Assembly: GCF_030269925.1 (NCBI RefSeq)
Contig: NC_085128.1
Coordinates: 12,836,501-12,900,500 of the forward strand
Length of the DNA stretch: 64,000 bases
DNA from: Bombyx mori
Lineage: Eukaryota > Arthropoda > Insecta > Lepidoptera > Bombycidae
Reading direction: 5' to 3'
Below the pieces are notes generated by a model. It saw only the letters and a program-made list of their open reading frames with translations, searched no databases and was not told the origin of the DNA. The position numbers were made by a program, and so were the translations under genes. Shown piece after piece: positions 26,681-40,700 of the stretch (positions are counted from its first letter, which is position 1; every line of letters starts with the position of its first letter).

Positions 26681-26771
26681 CTCTGGAAGTGCGTTTGCGC
26701 TTAGCACCTCTAATCAAGCTAAAGCTGTGAGCTCTTTTGTTTCACCTACAGTAATAAATGAGGTTTTTTTT

Positions 26772-27003
26772 GTGTAGGAAGAGCTCATCTGGCGTTAAAT
26801 AACGTGAAGGCACCACACGCCTCAAAATCTCATTTATCTGAGATTATAAGATACTTATGTCATAGAGCTTGAAGTGCGACTTATATTCTTGAACGTCTGC
26901 TCTATCATTCAAACCAAAACGTAGGATTACTTCGCAACCGAACTAGACGGAATGGTCCCACCTATCCGTACAGGCTTACAATATGACCTATATCCAGTAA
27001 TAT
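26772..27003 (-). mobile_element. Old diverged Bm1 SINE
   Basis: gagctcatctggcgttaaat, accaaaacgtaggattactt and gacctatatccagtaat keep the order of Bm1. Lies directly against the younger copy at 27,013 in opposite orientation. Confidence 0.6.
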
Positions 27004-27012
27004 ACTCAGATT

Positions 27013-27243
27013 TTTTACTGGTGGTAGAACCTCTTGTGAGTCCGCGAGGGTAGGTACCACCGCCCTACCTATTTCTGCCGTGAAGCATTAATGCGTTTCG
27101 GTTTGAAGGGTGGGGCAGCCGTTGTAACTATACTGAGATCTTAGAACTTATATTTACGTTGGAGATGTCTATGGGCTTCAGTAACCACTTAACACCAGGT
27201 GGGCTGTGAGCTCGTCCACCCATCTAAGCCACAAAAAAAAAAA
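27013..27243 (+). mobile_element. Bm1 SINE, 5'-truncated
   Basis: From ttttttactggtggtag to the A tail; short deletion in the tatatctcaag block. Confidence 0.85.
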
Positions 27244-28377
27244 ACATATCTGCAAACGATTTACGCTTCTATTGCAATAAAAAAGCACGGATATCTCAAA
27301 AAATTGACGCTTGCACAAGAGTAAATCATATGTAACGTTAGAATACATGTATCTTTGTGTTCATTGTTTAATTTTCTTATAGATAACGTTTTGTTTCGCG
27401 ACAGTAAATTAATTTGTATGCAGTCTGTGTTTCTCTATGGGTTTTAGTCGGTTCGTTTCCATTGTACGCTGCGGTCTCACTACGAAGCAGCGTGTTTTAA
27501 TTTTATAAAACGATACAGTGGAATTAAAATTGATAAATGTACCAGGAAATGTGTGCTAATGGCATAATTAAAGATCCGTAAGTATGCGTGCGAATAGCCA
27601 TTGTCAAAAATATAATTAACGCCTTGATTCTGTCAACTATAAATAACTGGTTTGTTTTTCTTTTGTTGCAATCATTTTACGGAGGTTTGTATGTAGTTAA
27701 ATTGCGATGCACATAGATAGATGTGAACACAAAATTATGTAAATCTTTTACAATATTTATACATATGCTGCTTATTAAGATTTGTAAAGTTATTGTGATA
27801 CATTATAAAATCAAAATTCAACTTAAATAATTTTCGTAGTATGTAGGTAACTTTTTCTTTACTACGAGTATGTAGCTGTATGTATATTTTTCTTACAAAT
27901 ATATGCTATTAATTTGTTATATTCATTAGTTATTTTTAGTCGACATAAAAAAGGTACCCTAATAATTACCTTCTGTCCTTCGATCTGCATGGCGCCGAAA
28001 TTTTACGTTGAGACTTCTGGAATGTGTATTATTACTATTTAATTAAAGAGTCATTTTGGAAATCGGGAGATGTTAAATTTTAATAAGACCAAAACAAATG
28101 GTTTGCATTTCTTTGTGTGTTTTCTAGCTTATAGTCGGTTCACGAACTGGATCAAAATATTTTAGATTTTTATAATCATTCTCCAGCTCTGAGTTTCTCT
28201 TCGATTGTTATCTGGTGAATTTACGCAAAAGCGCTTATGAAATCCTACTTGAATTAAAAGCTTTCTGACTCGATTTGTTAGAATGGTTGATGAAACCGGG
28301 CACTTGGAACGTCGTAATAAACTTTAAACTTTTAGTTTTCAAATATCGAATGGAGATTTATGAAAAAAAAACCATGT
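27244..28377. other. AT-rich stretch upstream of the lipase gene
   Basis: No exon recognised. The lipase promoter or 5' UTR exon may lie here or further left. Confidence 0.45.
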
Positions 28378-28610
28378 TTTTTTTTTTTATTTCCCTTGTA
28401 GGCAGACGACATACGGCCCACCTAATGGTGATTGGTTACCATCGCCCATGGACTTCAGCAATGCCCAGGGCAGAGCCAAGCCGCTGCCTACCGCTTAATA
28501 CTCTCCACAAGCCTCGTTTAAAGAAGGACATGTCATAGCGCTCGGGAAACACCGTGGAGGGGAGCTCATTCCATAGCCGGATGGTACGTGGCAAAAAAGA
28601 CGTGAAAAGT
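28378..28610 (-). mobile_element. LINE 3' tail, gcagacgagc family, upstream of lipase exon 1
   Basis: Longest copy: poly-T, ccttgtaggcagacgacata, gagccaagccgctgcctacc, then gctcattccatagccggatg. It ends 80 bases before lipase exon 1, so it may limit or supply its promoter-proximal sequence. Confidence 0.7.
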
Positions 28611-28715
28611 AGTAATGTAGTTTTTATTTAATGAAGTTTATTTAATGTTTTTAATTAATATTCAATGTTATTCTTTGTTGTCTATCCAGGTTATCGTGGA
28701 TGCCGGGCCGCATGG

Positions 28716-28780
28716 ATGGCGACGCACGTCTGGCGGTCGCTCGCCTTACTGATCACTCTCCTCACATATGCCCTTGCTAA
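28716..28780 (+). CDS. Lipase exon 1 (residues 1-21, signal peptide)
   Basis: The ATG at 28,716 opens a basic-hydrophobic signal peptide ending in ALA. Upstream, a pyrimidine-rich run and CAG end at 28,689, so the exon probably begins at 28,690 with 26 bases of 5' UTR. Two overlapping donors exist, GT at 28,781 and GTAAGT at 28,783. Only the weaker 28,781 site keeps the frame into exon 2; the consensus site creates an immediate TGA. Confidence 0.82.
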
Positions 28781-31700
28781 GTGTAAGTAAATCTTAAGCC
28801 TTTTACCAATGATTGGTAATTTTCATTAGAAAGCATTCGAGTATTGTGTTGCATCCATTCCCTTATATCTCAAGGTGGGTGGCGCATTTACGTCGTAGAT
28901 GTCTATGGGCTCCAGTAACCACTTAACATCAGGTGGGCTGTGAGCTCGGCCACCCATCTAATCTAAGAAATAAAAAAATAAAAAATTCCCATCACCGACC
29001 CCGGGTTAAAGAAACCTTCATTATGTTCTCACTTTGATAGATTAAAGCAGTTGACTCTGTACCGAGTCACTATCTCTCTAATTCCGACTCTTGTTTCTTA
29101 CGTAATATGTGTAATGAGTCCAAATAGTTGAAAATAGAAAATTTACTATATACTTCGATCTTGTGTTTGTTGTCTACGGGCTCTAATAAACAACCACCTA
29201 ACATCAGGTGAAAAATGAGCTTGTCCATATAGTTAATTGAAAAAAACACATATTCCAAAGGGAGCTTTAACTGGAATTGTACAGTTAAGACATATTGAAA
29301 ACTAATCATTTTATGAATAGTGCTGTTACATATTAATAGTGTGGTGCTTAAATAGCTATACACAATGTGTGCGGTTAGAAAACGGTTCAAATTATGCGAT
29401 TTAATGCGTCGGTGGTAGAGATATTTAGCGGCGCGGAGTAAATGGTTAAACACAACCTCAATACCTATGACCTCACCTGATGGTCTCCAAGTCCTCGTCC
29501 TCTCCAGCGGTAGGGTTTTCTCAATGTTTTCTCAGCGGCGAAAGAGAAGAAAATGCTTCATAATATTGAAAAAAAATTGGTGGCGATAACAGTAGTAAAA
29601 AGCGGTAGATTTTGCATGTTGCCCGGTGGCTTCAAGGTGGGAATGCAAACGAGGCGTGCATGAATTCAAAATTGAAAATTACGTTCTTTGGTGATCCATT
29701 TTTGAAATTCCTACGCCTTCAAGGAGGATTTATTGGATCCCAAAGAAGCGACGTCACAGGCGTGTAAGTAAGTTCAAAACTATGTTGAAAAGAAGGTGAT
29801 CATACAATTAGGATCAGTCGTTTACCAACTGCCACCTCTGCCTGTTGGTTGTTCTGTTAAGATTAGTAAAATCAAAGACAAATAGTCGGCCATTCGTTTG
29901 CCGAATACGAATCGTAACACAGCCGCTTAGAAATGGTCAGTGGGTACTGGCTGGTACTGAAAGCTATTGGAGCGTGCGAGCATTAAGTGAATGCTGTAGT
30001 TGCAATCAGTTATTGCGCAAATAAGAACATTTCAAAGCTTGAAAATCGAAACCATATCTTCAAGTTTTTTTATTTGTTTAAATGGCCTCACAAAACTGGG
30101 CCTAATTTATGTTATTTATATGTATGGTATTACAAAAAGCCACTTCTACGGCTTAGTATCGCGCTTGATATTATCATTATTTCATTTAAAATCCTTAAGA
30201 GTTCATAAATACGTGATTAAAAGTAATTTTAACTATGCCTACCACTCCCGAAACACTATCTGTATTTTAGAAAGTTACTGAAACTCAGTCTCTTATGAAA
30301 ATCGTAAACTTTCGACTGTATTGGCTAGCCGTATTGACTAGCTTGTTCTACTCGTAAACTTCAAACTGGATAGTGATTCTCCAGGCATATTACTTCTTCG
30401 GGCTACACAGACACGATGGTACCTTTTTTTTTCTCAGCACATACAACTGTAATTTCAATTGTGTTTTCAATAGCCAAAGCTATGCACATTAATATGGTTT
30501 TGCTGAGTGCACATACTATTTAGATTGCAATCCAGATTAGATCTAAGTACTCCTTGTACGATTTAGCTAATATGTACTGTAACGATTGTAATTTGTTTTG
30601 TGCATCAATACATAAATAAATAAATAAACTGTTGGACCTATGCCTCCTCCGAGGCTCGCCACCGGTCTTCAGCAGCCGTCTTTCGATAGTTCTATGTGAT
30701 TAACATTCGCACAATCCTGGCGCTAATTTATTTATATATCTATATATTAATACGTGAAGCAAAAACTTTGTATCCCTTTTTACGAAAATTGCGCGGACGG
30801 AGGAGTATGAAATTTTCCACACTTATAAAGAATAAAGAGAAGAAATGCACAATGCTAATTTTTTTTTTTAAATAATGCAAAAAAGATACATTAAATCAAT
30901 AGAGAAAACATACACTACATACCATGTATTTGACGCACACACGCATGCATTTGTGATTATAGAAGTATAAAATATAATCATAATAGTGTACAAACTTACA
31001 ATTCCAATTAATTATAGTCGAATTTCGACTACTGCGGGACCTCTAGTTCAACTTAATGCACATAAGTACAATGGCGGACTTAATGCCTGAGGCATTCTCT
31101 ACCAATCCTGTGGTAGGTGCATAACTTAATGTGAAACAACCAAACTACATTATAATAGATACCCCACATATGAACTTAACATTTAGGTACAATTCAACGT
31201 TGGTTTAAAGTCATATCCTCAAACGTATCTCAACCAGTGCAAATCCAGATACAACTCGTTGCAAACATCACAACCATGATGATTACGTTCAAATAGTGTC
31301 ACACATTCGAGTTACGACACGATGGTTACGTAACTTTGCTTTTCTTGTTAACAAAATACGTTTCTTCCTGTATTTGTATCTGATGTTACCTAACAAAAAA
31401 TACAATAAGTCAAATTAATACTTTATACGTTAATCATAGAATCAAGATAAATATACATTAATCTTTAAAGCAACTACTATACTGAGTTGTAACTATACTG
31501 AGACCTTAGAACTTATATCTCAAGGTGGGTGGCGCATTTACGTTGTGGATGCCTATGGGCTCCAGTAACCACTTAACACCAGGTGGGCTGTGAGCTCGTC
31601 CACGCATCTACGCAATAAAAAAATAAAAAATAAAAAAAGCAGTTCAAAGAGCCATCAAGGAGTAGTCATGACTGGTATAAGTAGATTGAGAGTTTCTCAT

Positions 31701-34700
31701 CATTCGATAAATGGGAACGACCTGCTTTCCTCCATTCTAGGCCACATAAGCGGCACAGCCCTACGCTCCGATTAAGGTCACCGGCGAAAAAACCATTGAC
31801 AGCTAACCCGGACACCGGTCGTATTTAGGACACTGTCACCGCCCTATTCGCGATAAATCATTAATACTGTGTTTCACTCTTCAAAGTCTCGCGGAGACTG
31901 TCAATTAGCTTTGCAGTTTACTTAACAAAAGCCGTTTGATGTGTTTGTTTTCATTTGTTTGAGTACTGCATTTAAAAGTAGCCTTGTAAATGTTTATATA
32001 CGGACTATAGTTGACACATGTACGACCTCGCTAATAATTGTGTAACCTTGAAATAGTTTTACGGCGTGAATATTTTGTAGGTAATAGCACTCAGCTTCAA
32101 GCACAAACATATGAGCCAAAACACAGCTTAGGGTAGAATTACTAACCCCGCAGCTATTAATGGCGTGCCTATATTGCATAGAATTACCTACAGCCTATGA
32201 CTAATTATGTATTATGAGTTTGAAAAGTAAACAACGAACGTTAGTACAAACTGTTGTCTATATACATTTCTACGAAGATGTTTTTTTTTTTGGAGTTTAT
32301 TGGAGTTTACTCCTTTAGAATCGATTTGCATATATAGGCCCGGGGTATGAAAATTATGGGGACCAAAATCGTACTAGCATGTCACACGAAATGCGTTATG
32401 CGCCTGATTGCGCATGTCACACGAAATGCGTTATCGCAGGTGACGCCGGGCTGCTGCGCCGGCAGTCCGCCACAAAGCCTCGTACTGATCGCGCGTTTCT
32501 CTCATTATTGTATTTTCATATATTTGTTAGTCGTTTGTTTTGTGTCTCGTTAATTTGTTAATAATCTGTAGTGTATCGTGTTGTCGTAATATAGAACTAT
32601 TTCTCGTATTGTTTCGTTTAATTTTTTATATCCAGTAAACTCCAGTCGTGCGTCGGAGCGGACACACACACTTTTTTTTGAAAATCTTTCATCATTCTGT
32701 TTCTAAATATTTCACATACAACTAATGCTGAACACTATGTGTACATACGTATTAACCGGTCACCGTCCTTGTCGAACCCGTCGCTTGCGACGAAGGGCTC
32801 GACGAGCGAACTAACCCATAGACACAGCCCACTGAGTTTCTCGCCGGATCTTCTCAGTGGGTCGCGTTTCCGATCCGGTGGTAGATTCTGCGAAGCACTG
32901 CTCTTGCTAGGGTCAGAGTTAGCAACTCTCCGGTTGAGCCCCGCGAGCTCACCTACAAACGTTAGGGTGAAGCTGAAATAGCCTCTCAAGGCTATCAGCA
33001 TAGGTAGGAAAAAAAAAAACCTATTATTTATATCTTTAACTTTACAGCCAATCAATCAGTCAACGAAAGTAAAAACAACAACATTAAGTATTATTAAATT
33101 AAATAGTTCACCAACCGACCAACTAAGAAATGCTTTGTATGCAGACGCAGAATTAGAGGCATGGCGTGGAGCAGGACGCCCGGCCACGGCTGCCCAAGAG
33201 GCCGAGGATGAGCGCCGAGACGCCGACATCCTTGCCGCCGTGAAGGCCTCCATGCAGGAATGGGAACGCAAAAGGGCTCGAACTAGGTAAACGATTCACA
33301 GTTAATTGAATTTCACACATCGTCTTCTCGCATTAAAACTGTATAATCTCAAAACTTACTAAATTTAACAGGAGAGTGTTTTAAAGCTTTAACATAATAA
33401 TATGATATTTTTAATATTAATCATCTTTGCAACATTAATTTTTTAGTTTTTACCAGTTACATTATCTGTCTCTTAAAGTAAGATAAAATTTTATTATTAT
33501 ATATTTATATTATATTGTGTATTAATTTTGTTAATAGTTGTCGAAATACATAAAGGTAAACTAATAAAAAAAAAAACTAAAACTAAACTACGCTCTTTTG
33601 GCAGTATTTATGAGAAAAATACTGGTGGTACCGCATGATTTCGCATATTAACTCAATTTCGAATATTTTTGGAAATTGTACACTTTTTATGTGAAAAGAC
33701 GACATGCGTAATGCGGTATTTTAGCACCGTTGTTTTTTTTGTTAATTTAAATTCTCATTTACGGTTTAGATTTAAATAAAATACAATGAGCTGTCTCGTG
33801 GTCTGACATCATATTATGAGCACTGTATCCGTTTGGCCACTGATCAATTTTTAGTGACTTGGAAAGTTTTAATATACGTAATTCTCAACATGTATCCGAA
33901 TGCCACGGTAGGGGTCTGTTGAACGCACTAATCTCAGGAACTACTCAGGTCCGATGTAAAAAATTCTTTAGTGTTAGATAACCCATTTATTGAGGAAGGC
34001 TATAGGCTATATAACATCACGGTAAGGTACAATACAAGCGGAGCCCCAATAAATAATGTTTCAAAATAGGGGTTCAAATAGCTCCTTAACATTCTATAAT
34101 TCAAAAATATTTTCACTTTCTACGTAAATGAGGTGGGGGTAAAATTTAGCGTTATGCCAAAGTAACTATTCCACGCGGAGTCGCGGGCAAAAGCTAGTTG
34201 TATTATATTTCACTACTTTTTTCCCGAATGAAGTAAAATTAACTCGTAAAACTTAGTTTGTTGATGCTTAAGTTAAAAAAGCCGCTTTACATACAATCGC
34301 TGCAATAGCTTTATTGTTAACTTAAGCAGATAAAAGAAAAATGAGCGATCACGCTTTCACTGCCGGTTTCACTTGGATAAACTTTCCGCAGTTTCTTTAT
34401 TTTGTGATTAAATAATGCTATGATTGCGAATTGATTATTTTTCAATTTAAACAGTTCATTATTGTCTTCTAAATTAGTTCGCAACGCAGCACAGAATTGC
34501 ACAACATAAAATGAAATTATAGGATTATTAAGGAAGCAATAAACAGTTCTTGTAGTACTAGCTATTAGGTGCTAGTTATGCGCTATGCTTGTATAATATA
34601 TGAAAGCTTTAAAAATAATCATAAATAGAAATAATCCAAAACATGATGACAATAAACAAAGGAAAGTGCGAATTAGCATTGGTATTTTGTAGTATTGTCA

Positions 34701-37700
34701 TTAATTACCATAGCACTGGAAACTTTGAAGGAAAAAATGCTACGAATAAATATTATTTATTGGTAGGAAAAATGCACCGAATAAAAAATATACATGAAAT
34801 GCCCATATACGGTTGAACAGTTGGTGTTTAATAATTACCCGACAAATAATATGAATTCCGCCAACTTTCAGACATAAGGTCCATTTGTAATGGCTGTCCT
34901 TCAAGCCACAACGCATTATTGCTGCGCGATATAAAAACGCGGTTATTAATATGTTTACAAGACAACGATATTTATCTGCGATATAAATACGTACTATATT
35001 CTTACAGATCGCTCTTCCTGGTTAACTTACTTTACCTGGTGACCTAGCACTGAACCACTGACTTTTGTAACACAGGTTTGCCTAGCATAAAAGTCGGGGA
35101 ATATTGTTATTGTATACCTCATAAAAAAGCCATGTATATTATTATACTAGTGTTAAGAATTCTTGTACGTGTTTGTTTTTAAGAGGCTTGAATAAAATAT
35201 TATTATTATTAAATACGCAGGCAAATTCTTATAAATATTTATCGATATATTTGAAGGGTGGGGCAGCCGTTGTAACTATACTGAGACCTTAGAACTTATA
35301 TCTCAAGGTGGGTGGCGCACTTACGTTGTAGATGTCTATGGGTTCCAGTAACCACTTAACACCAGGTGGGCTGTGAGCTCGTCCATAGATCTAAAAAAAA
35401 CTGCTTTAAATGATCTCGGTAGGCATTCCCTTTGATTATTACAGGACGAAGAGGTCACAAGGGAGCGTGTGTTATGGAGAATTCGGCTGCTTCGAAGATG
35501 CAGGACCTTTCGCGTACTTGGAGACCTTGCCCAGTTCCCCGCAAGAAGTCAACACACATTTCTTGATGTACTCCACGGTCAGCAGGTAATTTAACAGTAA
35601 TATCCCCGCACAGCATAATTACATTCCACAGGTAGTCGATCTAATCGATCTTTTACGGTTCCTAACGGCTACATCGCTGTCAATAAACTTAATATCGATT
35701 TCGAATCGAGTAATTTTCTAAACGAATTTGAGTGATGTACGTTACAAACTTGTATTAAAAATTGAAATTATATTCATAAAAAACATACTTTTCACCTATT
35801 CAGTCGGCAAGGTCAAGCGTATATATCCAATTATTATAATAAAAAAAATATATGTCGTCGCGACAGTGAGAAACTTTTATTAAAAATTGAAATGATATTC
35901 ATAAAAATATATTACATCTATTCAGTCAGCAAAGTCAACCGCATGTATCCAATTATTATCATAAAAAAAAATTTGTCGTCTTGACTCCATCTTGTTCGAT
36001 AAAAAACGATTGCTTTTTCATTAATCAGTTGAGTCAATCAAATCTAGCGGCAGTTCAACGTATTGAAACCGGTATGAAAATCACTGATCCAGACAAGCTC
36101 TAATCGATTTAGTAGAGATCTTTATAAGTGCACGGCTTGACAAAACTTTTTTGGTCGATGCAACGATTAACAATGACGTAAGTCTGTATTACGCTGGTAA
36201 AAATGTGAAATTCAAAAGAGTCACTTTATTTTTTAAACAGAGGCGACCAACCGCTTTTGGCAGTTTCCGCCGGCAACATGTCAGCGGCATGGGGCTGGGC
36301 TGAACGGGCCTTCGATCCTGACAGACCCACCAGAATCATAGTGCATGGCTTCGGCTCGAACTGCGATAACGTATGGGTTTACGAAATGCGGAGCGCATTA
36401 ATGGCAGTTGTAAGTAAACAAACAATTTAATAGAAATAGCTGGCAGCGGCTTGGCTCTGCTCCTGGCATTGCTGAAGTCCATGGGGGACGGTAACCACTC
36501 ACCATCACCGTATGCTCGTCTGCCTACAAGGGCATTATAAAAAAAAAAATGCGAAATCGATTTCAGTCTTTTTTTTTTAAAGATTGCCATGCACCCCTTT
36601 TAAACATGATCGTTATTGTTATATCTATTAGTAGACACTTCATATCACCGGTGATTATATTTTTAATTAATACAAGGCATGTTGCTATGAAAAGATTGAC
36701 TGAGGCAAGGAGCCTTGAATTACAAATACAAATGACAAAGAAACAACCAGAACAATTGGAATATAACTACATTATGGCGGTAATTATCACACAACACAAG
36801 ATATTCGACACAAGCCTGAATCTCGCTTACAGAATTTTTAAGATTAGCTTGCAAATACAAGTTCCGAATCGGTCACTCGAGCAATTTCACCCGCTCGGTG
36901 GAAGATCCTCCTTTTGTCGTTAAACCTCCCAAAACATCAAGAAAAACACCAAAATACTATTTTGCAAGATTATGTATGGATAAAAATAGTGAAGGTGATG
37001 TTATGTGATGTAGTTTGTTTCTTGTACGCAATATGACAGGCGCGTACCTAACCGCTACATTATTGGACAAAAAATATTTCATATTGTCATGACTAGAACA
37101 ATATTCAAAAGTTTAAATTACATAATCGGAACGCAGGCAACACCTATTCAGTTTTTAAATCGTGTTAACTCTGTCTAAAAGTTTAATATTAAAGATATAT
37201 AACGTGCACATAACGCGTATATAACGTGTACATAATGTACACGAAAAGTTGTGCGAGATTTAAACTTACGGACAACGCCGTTTGCGACAACCTGCCACCG
37301 ATTTTGTTGGTTGTCATCGGCGGTTGAAGGTCGTGCAAAGTTTAACAAGAAATTTTCATCTAAAGTCAACAATGGATGTCGGTAGACTGATAAAAGTATT
37401 TTATCGGCAGCTATAACCGAATAAAAGAGCCAATAAAAAAAACCAGTACAAACCTAAATCACACAAACTACGCATGCTATACGGTCGATTATTTTATTAA
37501 GTGTACGTCAAACCTGTATTGGCTTACAGGAAGAATGCAACGTCGTGTGTGTGGATTGGGAAGGTGGAGCCTCGATGCCGAATTATCTGCGAGCAGCCGC
37601 CAATACGAGACTTGTGGGGAAACAGCTGGCCATGCTATTGCAAGGTAACGATGATGACATATAGGAGTTTTAGATAGCGTTGCTTGTATGTACTGAAATT

Positions 37701-40700
37701 AATTTTTCTCTAAAGTATTGTTACGCGCTGGGGTTCGGGATAAATAAAATTCCACCGAAGTAAAACTTAAAAACTGTATTCAATACTTAGAACACTTTAA
37801 AACTTTCAATTTGTTTCTTCCGCTTAGCTTCAAGTGATCCGTTCGATTTTTCGCTTCGAGTAGTTCCGATTACTGACTGACTGCGTGCCATCTCTACAAT
37901 ATACTCTCTCAAGAATATTCCACAAAAGTCCAGTATTGTGTGTTTCAGTTCTAGATGCTACTAGATCCTTCGATATTCGTTCGACTATTCGGCAATAGAT
38001 GACGTTACTCTTACCGGCGTAACAATATAAAGAGGTTTAGTTTAATAATAGGTATATCAGTAATACGATTGATTCCAGGTTTGGCGAAGCACATCGACAT
38101 GAGGTTCGAAGACGTCCATCTGATCGGGTTTAGTTTGGGAGCTCACGTGGCAGGTTTCGCTGGTTCTGAGTTGCGCAACATCAGCCGCATAACTGGTACG
38201 AAACACAATCCCTTTGTTCTCTTGCGTCTTTTCAAAAACAAAAGGAACTGTTACGAAAATAGGTAACAAAACTATTATTTTCCTATATCTGTATTCGTAG
38301 AACGTTACCAATAAAAATATATACGTTGAAACGCTTCGTGATTCGAATTAAAAAAAATTAAATGTAACTGTCAACGTTTGAAAGATCGCGTATGAATTTT
38401 AAATAAACGATGACGAGTTTGTCGATCTTGATATTCTGGAATGTGCCTTATAATCTAACAACTATTCATCTGTCCATGTGTAGACTTAATTTGATCTTTT
38501 TCTTGTGATCTCGACCCCTAAAATTTAAATTATATCAATTCTTATCCGATCATTTTGATATTTATAATACGGTCAAACTCCATGAAAGAAACACCATTTC
38601 CAATGCAAATCGTTTGAATCATCGATATTTGCAACTTTATGCTTGTTATGTCGAAATAGAATCCGAGGGCTTATACGCTCAGTGTGCTCAGTGCGAGTTT
38701 TTTAACGTTCTCGATAGCGTAAAAGTTAGCTCATATTTGTATGGAACGGGATCCTTCACCTACGTTTGCCGCTAGGGGCGCTATTCCAACTGCATACAAA
38801 ATTCGGTTAACTTTAACGCTAGCGAGAACGTTAAAAAACTCGCACTAAGCACACTGCTCTCTCGTTCACCACTTCATATAACGGTTGACATTATACAAGC
38901 GGCCAAATGAAAATGTTATGAAATGACATGACCATGTAGGTATCAATATTATGGCGAACCTACCTAGTAGGATAAAGGCACGGACCACAAATAGTTCTGC
39001 CGACTGACGAGTCGACTGACATAGGACAATACGTTTTTTTTTTTTAGGTTTGGACCCAGCTGGTCCTCTGTTCGAATTCCAGGATCCACGGGCACGGTTA
39101 GACCAGAACGACGCTAAATTCGTTGACGTCATTCATTCGAATGGAGAAACCCTCATATTCGGTGGTCTGGGAGCCGCTCAACCCCTGGGTCACGTAGATT
39201 TTTATCCAAACGGTGGAAGAGTACAACACGGATGCTCTAATTTGTAAGTTTAAAAGAAAATAATACTAAAATCCAGTATTTCGTAATTGATACAAATCTT
39301 TCTATTTTGCCAATCATTTCTGATTTATAATGGAAGCTTATCTTATATTTGTTCTATTATTATACTCGGCTCTCATCTCTATAGCCATATAAAATATGTA
39401 CCAGTTTTAAATTTAACATAAGCGTTTAGGAAATTGAATTTAGAAACTAGATATCTATAAATAAATAAACTAAACAGGCATGAAACATGAATTTCCATTG
39501 TTTATTCCATTGTTTACAACGGTAGTTGATAATCTGACAGTAAGTATCACACAGAATTTACATAACATAATTATATCTCTGTGTAGGGTACAGAGAGATC
39601 AATGTAATATTATCTATGGTTTTCACGGATCGTGGACATAACTAAAATTACTTTAACGGTTTAATCTCGTGATTTTTTAGTATCATTAAACTATATCCGA
39701 CGTTTTTTTTATGGGTTTATTCGTCGACATTTGAATATTGCGCTAACCACAGTCTATTTTAAAATTTAAATGAAAAACCTTCGCCTCATATCCGTGACCA
39801 CGAAAACTGTAAAGTATTCGAAATATACAATACAATTTAATATAATGATAATAAAAAATCCTAGATTAAAGTGTAAAAGTAATTTTAATCTAATATATAA
39901 AATTCTCGTGTCACGGTGTGCGTGATTGAACTCCTCCGAAACGGCTCGACCGATTTTCGTGAATCTTAGCGTGCATATCGGCCAGGGTAGAGAATCGGAC
40001 AAAATCTATTTTTCATCCTCCTAAATGTTTAGGGTGGTCCACCCTTAAACTTTTTATTTTATTTTTTAGACAAAAAAAATTGTTTTCGTTTTTTTATGAT
40101 ACAGCATACAAAAATACATACAGCTCTAAATTTTCACCCCTCTACGATCAACCCTTATTTTTTATTTGTTAATCCTTACATACTTACAATAAGTTCGGTT
40201 TTTTTTTTCTACACTAGAAATTCCCCAGAAATCTTATATATGGCAAAACAAGGTTTGCCGGGTCAGCTAGTAATACTATAAATTAGTCATTAAATAAAAA
40301 ATCAATTTTGAATTTTAGATTTGTCGGAGCAGTATCAGATCTGGTATTGCCATGGGCGGCGGCGTCACCCGAAGGTCGATCCCTGTGCAACCACCGCAGG
40401 GCGTACAAATTCTTCACCGACTCCGTTTCACCGAAGTGTCACTTCCCAGCGTTTCCGTGCAACAACTATGACTCTTTCTTAGAGGTTCGCGTTATTTTAC
40501 TCTCAGTTACAGCTATTGCGTTCATAATGACGCGACTGCTAAATAAATATTCGATAGTTAAATAAGGTATATACGTATATAGCAATTGGAAAACGTTTCA
40601 GAATATTTATGGTTCTAATGACAACTACCACCACAATCGAGCGTCGGATACCAACTATCCTTGTGTTGTACTGCAGAACTAAATATGATTTGACAAGTAT

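Noticed and set aside
33048..33286. Orphan ORF as an extra lipase exon
   Set aside because: In both possible phases after lipase exon 1 the first 20 codons contain a stop.
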